From Cupriavidus basilensis (GTDB lineage Bacteria > Pseudomonadota > Gammaproteobacteria > Burkholderiales > Burkholderiaceae), in the NCBI RefSeq assembly GCF_000876015.1, contig NZ_BBQM01000019.1, positions 248,001 through 312,000 on the forward strand: DNA of 64,000 bases, read 5' to 3'. Below the pieces are notes generated by a model. It did not search any database. It was not told where the DNA came from and worked only from the letters and a program-made list of their open reading frames with translations. This document shows positions 1 to 8,566 of the stretch, in pieces. Positions within the stretch are counted from its first letter, which is position 1. Every line of letters starts with the position of its first letter. A program made the translations under genes and the position numbers.

Positions 1-1
1 C

Positions 2-1309
<1,308 letters not shown>

Positions 1310-1328
1310 CACGCCTGCCGCCACGCCT

Positions 1329-1354
1329 GGCCGGTCCGGCGCACCGGGCCGGCC
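1329..1354. terminator. GC-rich hairpin between convergent fumC and marR
   Basis: An 11-bp stem (GGCCGGTCCGG / CCGGGCCGGCC, one G-T pair) with a CGCA loop sits between the two convergent stop codons. There is no T-run on either side, so it may only weakly terminate or simply protect 3' ends. Confidence 0.45.
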
Positions 1355-1360
1355 GCGCCG

Positions 1361-1843
1361 CTAGGCGCCGGCCGGCGCGAACGGCGTGCGCGCGCGCGGC
1401 TCCAGCGACGTCACCACGCGCTGCAGCAGCGCGATGAACTGGCGCCGCTCGGCCGCGTCGAACGGCGCCATCAGCGCGTCGTAGGCGGCGTCGGCCATTT
1501 CCATCGAGCGCGACAGCGCCTTGCGGCCCTTGGCCGAGAGCGCGAGCTGGCGCTGGCGGCGGTCGTCGGCCGAGGTCTCGCGCGTGACCCAGCCGCGCTC
1601 CTCCAGGCTCTGCGCCACCTGCGAGACACTGACCTTGTTCACGCCGAGCGCGCGCGCCACGTCGTTCTGGCTGGCGCGCTCGATGTTGTGGAGCGCGATC
1701 AGCACGGCGTATTGCGACGGTGTCAGCTCCAGCGCGGCGAAGCTGTCCTCGAAGATGGCGACGGAGATCTGGTGCGCGCGCCGCAGCAGGAAGCCGGGAC
1801 GGGAATAGAGTTGGGACAGGCGCTCGACCTCGGTGGTGGACAT
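1361..1843 (-). CDS. MarR-family transcriptional regulator
   Basis: A 160-residue winged-helix repressor of usual MarR length. The DNA-binding part spans about residues 40-105: TPSQYAVLIAL helix, the recognition region QNDVARALGVNKVSVSQV, then the wing with DDRRQRQLALSAKG, the family's DxRxxxxxLT/S-x-G motif. N- and C-terminal helices would form the dimer interface. It lies 29 bases downstream of the MFS transporter gene on the same strand, so the two are probably one transcript, a common layout in which the regulator controls an efflux pump and itself in response to a phenolic or drug-like ligand. A likely operator is at 3401-3416 upstream of the transporter. The ATG at 1843 was chosen because homology begins there. 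The ligand is unknown. Confidence 0.9.
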   Translation of the reverse strand: MSTTEVERLSQLYSRPGFLLRRAHQISVAIFEDSFAALELTPSQYAVLIALHNIERASQNDVARALGVNKVSVSQVAQSLEERGWVTRETSADDRRQRQLALSAKGRKALSRSMEMADAAYDALMAPFDAAERRQFIALLQRVVTSLEPRARTPFAPAGA

Positions 1844-1872
1844 AGGGATGCGAAAGTGGGTGGAATGGGGTG

Positions 1873-3306
1873 TCACGCGGCCTGGTGGCCGCTGAGCTCC
1901 TCGCCGGCGCGCCGGGGCAGCGCCCGGTAGCGCGGCAGCGCGGCGCAGGCGAACAGCGCCACCGCCACGAACGCGAGCGAGAAGTCGGCGCCGGCGGGCT
2001 CGGCGCGGCCGCCGAGCCGGGCCGACCACTGCACGGCCAGCGCCGACAGCGAAATACCCAGCATGATAGCGAGTTGCCAGCCCATCGTGTTCAGCGTGGT
2101 CGCCGCGGCCACCTTCGCCGGCGGCAGGTCGGCATAGGCGAGCGCGGTCAGCGCGTTGAACTGCACGGCGCGGAAGAAGCCCGCCAGCGACACCACCGCG
2201 CCGATTCCCAGCAGGTTCCAGCGCGGCAACGCGAACAGCGCGCAGGCCGCCAGCGCGAGCGCGCACATCAGCCCGTTCCACAGCAGCACGCGGCGAAAGC
2301 CCCAGCGCCGCAGCATGGCCGTGGTGCGGGTCTTGGTGAAGAACGCGACCACGCCGCTGGCCAGCAGCACCACCCCGCTGTGCAGCGCGCTGAAGCCGAG
2401 CCCGATCTGCAGCATCAGCGGCAGCAGGAACGGCAGCGCGCCATACCCCACGCGCACCAGCGCGCCGGCCCAGAAGCCGGTCGAGAAGGTGCCGACCGAA
2501 AGCAGGCGGAAGTCCAGCATGGGCCGCGCCAGCCGGCGGAACTGGCGCGCGTGCAGCCAGGCCAGCAGCGCCAGCAGCGCCGCCAGCGCGGCCAGCAGCG
2601 GCGCGTCGAACGCATGGCGCGCGCGCTCCAGCATGACCACCGCGAGCGTCAGCACGGCGGCGGCCAGCAGCCATTCGCGCGGGTGGAACACGGCGTCGGT
2701 GCGCTCGCGCAGTTGCGGCATCGCGCGCCGCGAGGCCAGCAGGCCCAGCAGCCCGACCGGCACGTTGATCAGGAACACCCAGTGCCACGACAGCCATGCG
2801 CACAACAGGCCGCCGAGCGGCGGCCCCAGCATCGGGCCGAGCATGGCCGGCGTGATCATCCACGCCAGTGCCTCCACCAGTTGCGCCTTGCCGACCAGGT
2901 GCACGATGGCGGTGCGCCCGACCGGCACCATCATCGCCGCGGCGCTGCCCTGCAGCGCGCGCGCCAGCGTCAGCGCCGGCAGGCTCGGCGCCAGCGCGCA
3001 CGCGGCCGAGCTGGCCGCGAACAGCGCCACGGCGGCCTGGAACACGGTGCGCGTGCCGTGGCGCGCGGCCAGCAGCCCGCTGAGCGGGATGAAGATCAGC
3101 GAGCACAGCAGGTAGACCGTCATGGTCAGGTTGAGGCTGAGCGGATCGACGCCGAACGCGCGCGCGATGTCGGGAATCGCCGGGCTGACGATGGTGGCGT
3201 CGAGCTGCTCCATGAAGAAGGCCATGCCGACCAGGATGGACAGCGGGCGGAAGTCGGCCTGCGCGGCTTTGGCGGCTGTGGCGGTCGAAGCGTGCTGGGA
3301 TGGCAT
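1873..3306 (-). CDS. MFS drug efflux transporter, DHA2/EmrB-like
   Basis: A 477-residue inner-membrane transporter with many hydrophobic segments, fitting the DHA2 family of proton/drug antiporters. Helix 1 contains FMEQLDATIVSPAIPDI, the DHA2 motif with the conserved LDxTIVNxALP-like core. The loop between helices 2 and 3 has GLLAARHGTRTVF, corresponding to MFS motif A (GxLxDrxGrrxxl). It probably exports hydrophobic or phenolic compounds; the substrate cannot be told from sequence. It is the first gene of a leftward pair with marR and is divergent from the sulfurtransferase operon. The start at 3306 precedes a polar N terminus of about 20 residues before helix 1. Confidence 0.9.
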   Translation of the reverse strand: MPSQHASTATAAKAAQADFRPLSILVGMAFFMEQLDATIVSPAIPDIARAFGVDPLSLNLTMTVYLLCSLIFIPLSGLLAARHGTRTVFQAAVALFAASSAACALAPSLPALTLARALQGSAAAMMVPVGRTAIVHLVGKAQLVEALAWMITPAMLGPMLGPPLGGLLCAWLSWHWVFLINVPVGLLGLLASRRAMPQLRERTDAVFHPREWLLAAAVLTLAVVMLERARHAFDAPLLAALAALLALLAWLHARQFRRLARPMLDFRLLSVGTFSTGFWAGALVRVGYGALPFLLPLMLQIGLGFSALHSGVVLLASGVVAFFTKTRTTAMLRRWGFRRVLLWNGLMCALALAACALFALPRWNLLGIGAVVSLAGFFRAVQFNALTALAYADLPPAKVAAATTLNTMGWQLAIMLGISLSALAVQWSARLGGRAEPAGADFSLAFVAVALFACAALPRYRALPRRAGEELSGHQAA

Positions 3307-3400
3307 GAGCGGGGAAACGGAAACCGGGGAGGAAAAGGCAACGGGCCGGACCAGGCCGGACCCCGATTCTCGGCGCTGCGCGGGCGCAATGGAAATGCGA

Positions 3401-3416
3401 TTAGTAAATATGCTAA
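3401..3416. promoter_or_regulatory. candidate MarR operator (TTAG-N8-CTAA)
   Basis: TTAGTAAATATGCTAA is AT-rich in a GC-rich setting and is an imperfect palindrome (12 of 16 positions symmetrical, TTAG/CTAA arms). It lies in the divergent region 95 bases upstream of the MFS gene start. MarR proteins typically bind 16-20 bp palindromes of this type. Assignment to the adjacent MarR is inference. Confidence 0.45.
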
Positions 3417-3529
3417 CTATTAATCGGTCGTTGGTTGGCCGGCGCGCTGCCTATACGATGCGATCCATTCCTTGCAGCCGGCGCGCTCGCGCGCCGGCCC
3501 ATCACCACAGAAGACACGGAGCGACACCG

Positions 3530-4360
3530 ATGGCGGTATTCGAACTCGTCAGCGCCGACTGGCTGGCACAACACGCAGGCGCCGCGGGCGTGGCCGTCAT
3601 CGACAGCCGCCCGCAGGCCGACTACTGGGAAGGGCACATCCCGCACGCGCGCCATCTCGATGGCGCGCTGCTGTCGCTGCCGCGCACCGACGCGCCCGCG
3701 CTGGCGCGCTTCCACACGCTGCTGGGCTGGACGCTGTCCGCGCTGGGCATCGCGGCGGACACGCACGTGGTGGTGGCCGGCGCGCAGAACGAGGTCAATG
3801 CCGCGCGCGTGGCCTGGGCGCTGGCCTATGCCGGCGTGGCGCGCATCGCGCTGCTCGACGGCGGGCTGAAGGCGTGGGGCGGCGCGCTCGACCGTGCCGC
3901 GCCGGCGGTGCGGGCCACGCGCTTCGTGCCGCAGCCGCGGGCCGCCTATCTCGCCACCGCCGAGGAAGTGCTGGCGGCCACGCAAGGCGGCGCGCGCGTG
4001 ATCGACGCGCGCGAGCACGACGAATACGCGGGCCTGCGCAGCAACGCCCGCCGCAACGGCCGCGTGCCGGGCGCGCGCTTCTGGGACACGCGCCAGGAAC
4101 TCGGCGCCGACGGCCGCTTCGCGCCGCGCGCGCAGCTTGCCGCGGCGCTGGCGCAGGTCGCCGCGCCCGGCGAGCGCGCCATCGTCTACTGCGGCGGCGG
4201 CGGGCGCGCCGCGCGCGCCTTCGTGGCACTGCAGCTTGCCGGCCACGCGGACGCGGCGGTCTATCCGGCCTCCTGGAACGAGTGGGGCAACCTCGACCAG
4301 TACCCGGTCGACGCAAGCGCCATCGCCATCCCCGCCGCCGCCACCGCGCCCGCGGCCTGA
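3530..4360 (+). CDS. two-domain rhodanese-type sulfurtransferase
   Basis: A 276-residue protein with tandem rhodanese domains (about 5-120 and 140-262), the SseA/TST layout. The C-terminal domain carries the catalytic cysteine C221 in the loop CGGGGR; the N-terminal domain has alanine at the equivalent position (VVAGAQNE) and is structural, as usual. The loop differs from the classic CRKGVT (thiosulfate) and CGSGVT (mercaptopyruvate) loops, so the donor is unclear. The ATG at 3530 starts the first rhodanese motif region (VIDSRPQADYWEGHIPHA). It heads an apparent operon with a TauD-like dioxygenase and an SsuABC-like transporter. A role in handling the sulfite or sulfane sulfur released from organosulfonates is a reasonable inference. 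Confidence 0.88.
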   Translation: MAVFELVSADWLAQHAGAAGVAVIDSRPQADYWEGHIPHARHLDGALLSLPRTDAPALARFHTLLGWTLSALGIAADTHVVVAGAQNEVNAARVAWALAYAGVARIALLDGGLKAWGGALDRAAPAVRATRFVPQPRAAYLATAEEVLAATQGGARVIDAREHDEYAGLRSNARRNGRVPGARFWDTRQELGADGRFAPRAQLAAALAQVAAPGERAIVYCGGGGRAARAFVALQLAGHADAAVYPASWNEWGNLDQYPVDASAIAIPAAATAPAA

Positions 4361-4411
4361 ACCGGCACGCGGCCCGCCCTCCTCTCTCGCACCACCTTTC
4401 CCGATCACATC

Positions 4412-5326
4412 ATGAACGGCATCTTCGTCGACGACGAAAAACTGGACCGGATCCAGTCCAGGGTCCTGGACATGCGCCGCTACCACGGCGCGCCCGCCAC
4501 CTTCGAGGGCGTCACGCTGACGCCCTATTCCGCCACCGTGGGCGCGCGCGTCACCGGCCTGCGCATCGGCCCGCATGCCGAGCCCGGCGCGGCGCTGCGC
4601 CGCTTCCTCTACGACGGCATCCTGCGTCACGGCTTCCTGAGCTTCGCGCCGGGCACGGTGGCGCTGGAGAACTTCGAGCAACTGGTCGCGCTGTTCGGCA
4701 CGGCCAGGCTGATGAACACGCCGTACACGCCGGAGACCGGCAAGGACGGCCAGCTCAACGCGATCGACTCGTCGATCAAGAAGACCCGCATGAACTACAT
4801 CTGGCACATGGACCAGGTGTTCCAGCCGACACCGCCGCCCTTCACCGCGCTGTTCGCGCAGGCCGCGCCGCAGGTCGGCGGCGACACGCTGTTCGCCAAC
4901 GCGACCGCCGCCTACGACCTGCTCGACCCGCTGTTCGCCGCCTACCTGGAGACGCTGAGCGCGGTGCATGACGTGGAGGCCCAGGGTTTCCTCACGCTGG
5001 CCTACCACGACCTCGCGCAGCGCGCGGCGCAGCGCGAGAAGCATCCGCCCATCGAGGTGCCGCTGGTGCGCACGCACCCGGAGACCGGCCGCAAGCAGAT
5101 CTTCGCCAACGAGCTCTATACGCAGCGCATCCTCGGCGTCACGCGCCGCACCAGCCAGGCGCTGCTCGACGTGCTGTTCGACGCGCTGGGCGCGCCCGAG
5201 GTGCAGACGCGCCACCGCTGGGAAGACGGCACGGCGCTGATCTGGGACAACCGCACCGTGCAGCACCGCGGCGTGGCGGACTTCGGCCAGGGCCGGCGCG
5301 TGCTGCACCGCGCGCTGGTGGTGTGA
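4412..5326 (+). CDS. TauD/TfdA-family Fe(II)/2-oxoglutarate dioxygenase
   Basis: A 304-residue cytosolic oxygenase. The facial triad is visible: H132 and D134 in WHMDQVF and H285 in QHRGVADF. R300 (RRVLHRALV) sits 15 residues after the distal histidine, as the 2-oxoglutarate-binding arginine does in E. coli TauD. Family members hydroxylate the carbon next to a sulfonate or an aryloxy group, releasing sulfite or a phenol. The gene follows the sulfurtransferase by 51 bases and precedes an SsuA-like binding protein by 50, so the substrate is probably an imported sulfonate or sulfate ester. TauD and TfdA-type substrates cannot be separated from sequence alone. Confidence 0.9.
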   Translation: MNGIFVDDEKLDRIQSRVLDMRRYHGAPATFEGVTLTPYSATVGARVTGLRIGPHAEPGAALRRFLYDGILRHGFLSFAPGTVALENFEQLVALFGTARLMNTPYTPETGKDGQLNAIDSSIKKTRMNYIWHMDQVFQPTPPPFTALFAQAAPQVGGDTLFANATAAYDLLDPLFAAYLETLSAVHDVEAQGFLTLAYHDLAQRAAQREKHPPIEVPLVRTHPETGRKQIFANELYTQRILGVTRRTSQALLDVLFDALGAPEVQTRHRWEDGTALIWDNRTVQHRGVADFGQGRRVLHRALVV

Positions 5327-5376
5327 GTGCGCTTGCGCCGCGCCAGCCTCACGCGCCTTTGACCAACAGGACATCC

Positions 5377-6333
5377 ATGCAACGCAGGCAATTCCTCCTT
5401 ACCCTCGGCGCCGGCCTGGCGCCGCTCGCGGCCTTCGCGCAGGCGTCCGGCGTGCGCATCACGCTGCCTTCGCCAGGCAGCGCGGGCTCGGTGTGGCGCC
5501 CGCTGATCGACCGCTACAAGCTCAACACGGACCCGGCCCTCAAGCTCGACTGGGTCACGGCCGATCCCGGCAAGATGCAGGTGCAGCTCAGCGCCGGCTC
5601 GCTCGACGTGGGCGTGTTCGGCGCGGTCGGGCTGGCCACGCTGGCCAACCGCGGCAGCGACATCGTGCTGTTCGGCCCCGCGCTGAACAACCACGGCCGC
5701 TGGCTGGTGCGCGGCGACAGCGGCCTGCGCGCGCCGAAGGAACTGGTGGGCAAGCGCATCGCCACCACCGCCGAGACCAGCGAGACCTACCAGCAGGCAC
5801 GCATCGCCGCCTCGCTGATCGGCATCGACCTCAAGAAGGACGTCAAGGTCATCCACGGTTCCCCGACCGCCAACCTCGCGCTGTTCGAGCGCGGCGACGT
5901 CGACGCGATCATCACGCTGGAGCCGACCGCGACGCGGCTGGTGGCGCGCGGCGCGCGCGAGATCGCGCGCGTGGCCGACATCTGGAAGCAGGCCACCGGC
6001 CAGCAGGAAGACCCGATCCTGGTCGGGCTGGCCGCGAGCCGGAGCTGGTACGAGAGCAACACCGCCACCGCGGCCAAGCTCGGCGCGCTGTTCCAGCGCG
6101 TGAGCGGCTCGTTGCGGCAGAACCCGGCGCAGCTGCGCGAGATCGCGCCCGAGATCGGCTTCAAGGCCGACGAGGCGCGCGCCATCGAGCTGCTGCCGTC
6201 GCGGCTGGCGCCCGCCTACGCGACCCGGTGGGACGCCAGCGTGTTCGCCACCATCGACAAGCAGATCGAGGTGGCGGTCAAGCTCGGCGTGCTCGACCGC
6301 GCCCCGGCGCGCAAGATCTACGTGCAGGCCTGA
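5377..6333 (+). CDS. ABC transporter substrate-binding protein, SsuA-like
   Basis: A 318-residue periplasmic binding protein. The start at 5377 is favoured over an upstream in-frame one because AACAGGA lies just before it and because it begins an export signal: MQRRQFLLTLGAGLAPLAAFAQA, with a twin-arginine-like RRQFL motif and an AFA-QA cleavage region. The mature part has the nitrate/sulfonate/taurine-type fold signature (VQLSAGSLDVGVFGAVGL, then the GKRIATTAETSETYQQAR lobe). It is translationally coupled to the permease through a TGATG overlap. Ligand is inferred to be a sulfonate from the neighbouring TauD-like gene. Confidence 0.88.
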   Translation: MQRRQFLLTLGAGLAPLAAFAQASGVRITLPSPGSAGSVWRPLIDRYKLNTDPALKLDWVTADPGKMQVQLSAGSLDVGVFGAVGLATLANRGSDIVLFGPALNNHGRWLVRGDSGLRAPKELVGKRIATTAETSETYQQARIAASLIGIDLKKDVKVIHGSPTANLALFERGDVDAIITLEPTATRLVARGAREIARVADIWKQATGQQEDPILVGLAASRSWYESNTATAAKLGALFQRVSGSLRQNPAQLREIAPEIGFKADEARAIELLPSRLAPAYATRWDASVFATIDKQIEVAVKLGVLDRAPARKIYVQA

Positions 6334-7169
6334 TGAATACCGATCACATCATTCTCGAGCGCCCCGCCGCGCCGCCCGGCCGGCGCGGCGCGCTGGCGCT
6401 GCGCCTGCGCGCGGCGGCCGCGCGCTTCGGCCCGCAGGCGCTGTTCTTCGTGCTGCTGGCGGCCGGCTGGGAAGGCATGGCGCGCGTGTTGCACTCGCCG
6501 CTGGTGCCGGGCACCGCGGCCATCGCGCGCGAGCTGGTGGCGATCAGCGTGAGCGGCTTCGCCTTCAGCGAGATCGGCGTGACCTTCCTGCGCATGTCGC
6601 TGGGCTTCCTGCTGGCGCTGGTGTTCGCGCTGCCGATCGGCATCGCGTCGGCGGTGTCGCGCTTCGCCGAGCGCTTCTTCGAGCCCGGCATCATCCTCGG
6701 CCTGACCGTGCCCGGCCTGGTGTGGGCGCTGCTGTGCGTGATCTGGTTCGGCGTCTCGCTGACCTCGCCGGTGGTGGCGGTGGCGCTGGGCGTGCTGCCC
6801 TCGCTGGTGATCTCGGTGCAGCAGGGCGTGCGCTCGCTCGACCACGAGATCGTGGAGATGGTCCGCGTGTTCCGCCTGCCGGGCGCCACGGTATTGCGCA
6901 AGGTGTGGCTGCCGCTGCTGTACAGCTTCATCGTGTCGGGCTGCCGCGTGGGCTTCTCGATCGCGTGGAAGGTCATCGTGCTGGTCGAGATCTTCGGCAT
7001 GTCCAACGGCGTGGGCTACCAGCTCAACGCGCAGTTCAGCACGCAGAACGTCGAGGGCGTGATCGCCTGGACCATCGCCTTCTGGGCGGCGATGATCGTG
7101 GTCGAGCACGGCGTGTTCCGCACGCTCGAGGCGCATGCGAACCGCTGGAAACGGGGCGGCGCATCATGA
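6333..7169 (+). CDS. ABC transporter permease, SsuC-like
   Basis: A 278-residue inner-membrane permease with about six hydrophobic segments, of the BPD_transp_1 family used by sulfonate, nitrate and taurine importers. The cytoplasmic EAA-like loop that contacts the ATPase is at about residues 167-190 (LDHEIVEMVRVFRLPGATVLRKVWLP), matching the family's EAAxxxGAsxxxxxxxVxlP pattern. Its ATG overlaps the stop of the binding protein (TGATG) and its own stop overlaps the ATPase start (ATGA), so the three subunits are translationally coupled. Confidence 0.9.
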   Translation: MNTDHIILERPAAPPGRRGALALRLRAAAARFGPQALFFVLLAAGWEGMARVLHSPLVPGTAAIARELVAISVSGFAFSEIGVTFLRMSLGFLLALVFALPIGIASAVSRFAERFFEPGIILGLTVPGLVWALLCVIWFGVSLTSPVVAVALGVLPSLVISVQQGVRSLDHEIVEMVRVFRLPGATVLRKVWLPLLYSFIVSGCRVGFSIAWKVIVLVEIFGMSNGVGYQLNAQFSTQNVEGVIAWTIAFWAAMIVVEHGVFRTLEAHANRWKRGGAS

Positions 7170-7918
7170 GCAGCGACATCCGCATCGAAGGCGTGGCCAA
7201 GCGCTTCGCGCCGCGCGGCACCGACGCCGCGCGCACCATCCTCAGCCAGGTGGACCTGACCGTGCGCGCCGGCGAGCTGGTGGCGCTGGTGGGGCCGTCG
7301 GGCTGCGGCAAGTCGACGCTGCTGAACCTGATCGCGGGCCTCGACCGGCCCAGCCAGGGCCGCGTGGCCTTCGACCGCAGCCAGGACGCGATCAGCCTGA
7401 GCGTGGTGTTCCAGCAGCCGCGGCTGCTGGACTGGCTCAGCGTCGAGGAGAACATCGGCATCGTGTTCGAGGGACGCGCCGTCGACGCCGCCGAGCGGCC
7501 GCGCGTGGTGCGCGAACTGCTGCGCAAGGTCGAGCTCTCCGAGCACGGGCGGGCCTATCCGCAATTCCTCTCGGGCGGGCAGAAGCAGCGCGTGTCCATC
7601 GCCCGGGCATTTGCCGTGCAGCCGGACGTGCTGCTGCTCGACGAGCCGTTCAGCGCGCTGGACGAGCTGACCGCGCGCCGGCTGCGCAGCCTGCTGCAAT
7701 CGTTGTGGCTGGACGAAAGCCGGCCGCGCCCCACGGGCGTGCTGGTCACGCACAACATGCTCGAAGCGGCCTTCCTCGCCGACCGCATCGCCGTGATGGG
7801 CGGCAGCCCGGCCGGCGTGCAGCAGGTGATCGAGGTGGACGTGCCGCGCCCGCGCCATCCCGACGACCCGGCGCTGTTCGAGGTCCACCGCAAAGTGATG
7901 GAAGCGCTCCAGGGCTGA
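7166..7918 (+). CDS. ABC transporter ATP-binding protein, SsuB-like
   Basis: A 250-residue ATPase that energises the importer. Walker A is GPSGCGKST (43-51), the Q-loop is at 83-84 (VFQQPRLLDW, the FQQP-LLPW form typical of the SsuB/TauB/NrtD group), the signature is LSGGQ (135-139), Walker B is LLLDE (156-160) and the H-loop is in VLVTHN. It begins with an ATGA overlap with the permease. It is the last gene of the five-gene operon and is convergent with the DksA-like gene. Confidence 0.93.
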   Translation: MSSDIRIEGVAKRFAPRGTDAARTILSQVDLTVRAGELVALVGPSGCGKSTLLNLIAGLDRPSQGRVAFDRSQDAISLSVVFQQPRLLDWLSVEENIGIVFEGRAVDAAERPRVVRELLRKVELSEHGRAYPQFLSGGQKQRVSIARAFAVQPDVLLLDEPFSALDELTARRLRSLLQSLWLDESRPRPTGVLVTHNMLEAAFLADRIAVMGGSPAGVQQVIEVDVPRPRHPDDPALFEVHRKVMEALQG

Positions 7919-7942
7919 AGCGCGCCGCGCGGACGACGAAAC

Positions 7943-7977
7943 GGGGCCGGGCCTGGACGAACGGCCCGGGCGGCCCC
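7943..7977. terminator. GC-rich inverted repeat between convergent genes
   Basis: GGGGCCGGGCC pairs imperfectly with GGCCCGGGCGGCCCC across a short loop, 25 bases after the ATPase stop and 6 bases from the DksA-like stop. No T-run is present, so efficiency as an intrinsic terminator is doubtful. Confidence 0.4.
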
Positions 7978-7982
7978 GCCGA

Positions 7983-8360
7983 TCAGGCGCCGCCGGCCGA
8001 ACGCGCCTGCTCGTGCCCGCGCTGGCACGGCATGCAGCGCTTGGCGGTCGGGTAGGCCTGCAGGCGCTCGTACGGGATGGGCGCCCCGCACTCCACGCAC
8101 ACGCCATAGGTATGCCCGGCCAGCCGGACGCGCGCGGCGGCGATGTCGGCCAGCTCCACGCGGTGGCGCGCCACCATCGCCTGGTCCGCGTCGTCTTCCT
8201 CGGCGATGTCGGACGCATCGCCCGGCTCGGGCCGCGTGGCGACGACGCGGGCGGCCTGCGCCGCCTCGATCTGCCCGCGCAGTTGTTTTTCCCGGCCATC
8301 CAGCACCAGGGCCAGGCCGTTGCGTTGCTCGTCGGTCAGTGCAGTCAGTGCCGCCATCAT
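7983..8360 (-). CDS. DksA/TraR-family C4 zinc-finger protein
   Basis: A 125-residue protein. The C-terminal zinc finger has four cysteines, C88 and C91 (CVEC) and C109 and C112 (CMPC), in the DksA/TraR arrangement with the YERLQAYPTAKRC spacer. The preceding helices (about 10-75) would form the coiled coil that enters the RNA polymerase secondary channel, with an acidic tip around DASDIAEEDDAD. Shorter than DksA (about 150), nearer the TraR/YbiI group. Of two adjacent ATGs, 8360 was chosen because GGAGA lies 5-6 bases upstream; an upstream in-frame ATG at 8402 lacks a site. Divergent from ftsH; an FNR-like box lies between them. A stress-linked role at promoters is inferred. Confidence 0.85.
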   Translation of the reverse strand: MMAALTALTDEQRNGLALVLDGREKQLRGQIEAAQAARVVATRPEPGDASDIAEEDDADQAMVARHRVELADIAAARVRLAGHTYGVCVECGAPIPYERLQAYPTAKRCMPCQRGHEQARSAGGA

Positions 8361-8420
8361 GGGTCTCCGCTCGCGCCGATGCGCGTTCACTCCATTCTGC
8401 AACGTCGTCCGCCATCGGAT

Positions 8421-8434
8421 TTGCGCTGCATCAA
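8421..8434. promoter_or_regulatory. FNR/ANR-like box between dksA-like gene and ftsH
   Basis: TTGCG-CTGC-ATCAA matches the FNR/ANR consensus TTGAT-N4-ATCAA at 8 of 10 positions. A candidate -10 for ftsH (AATACT, 8456-8461) and one for the leftward gene (CAGAAT on the minus strand, 8394-8399) are each centred exactly 31 bp from the box centre, which is the class II activator geometry (box near -41.5). Both -10 hexamers are only 4/6 matches. Confidence 0.5.
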
Positions 8435-8566
8435 GCGCCGTGGCGGCACGTGGCCAATACTGCGGTTAGCGTCATCCACGGCGCCCGCCCGGCGGCGACG
8501 CCGCGTGCCGGGCGCGTCTCCGGGCACCCGCACGGGCACGGACCGGACTCATCTGGCAAGGACAGC

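Noticed and set aside
8028-8045. Sigma-54-like TGGCAC segment
   Set aside because: Inside the DksA-like coding region, wrong spacing to a TTGC element, and no gene is placed to use it.
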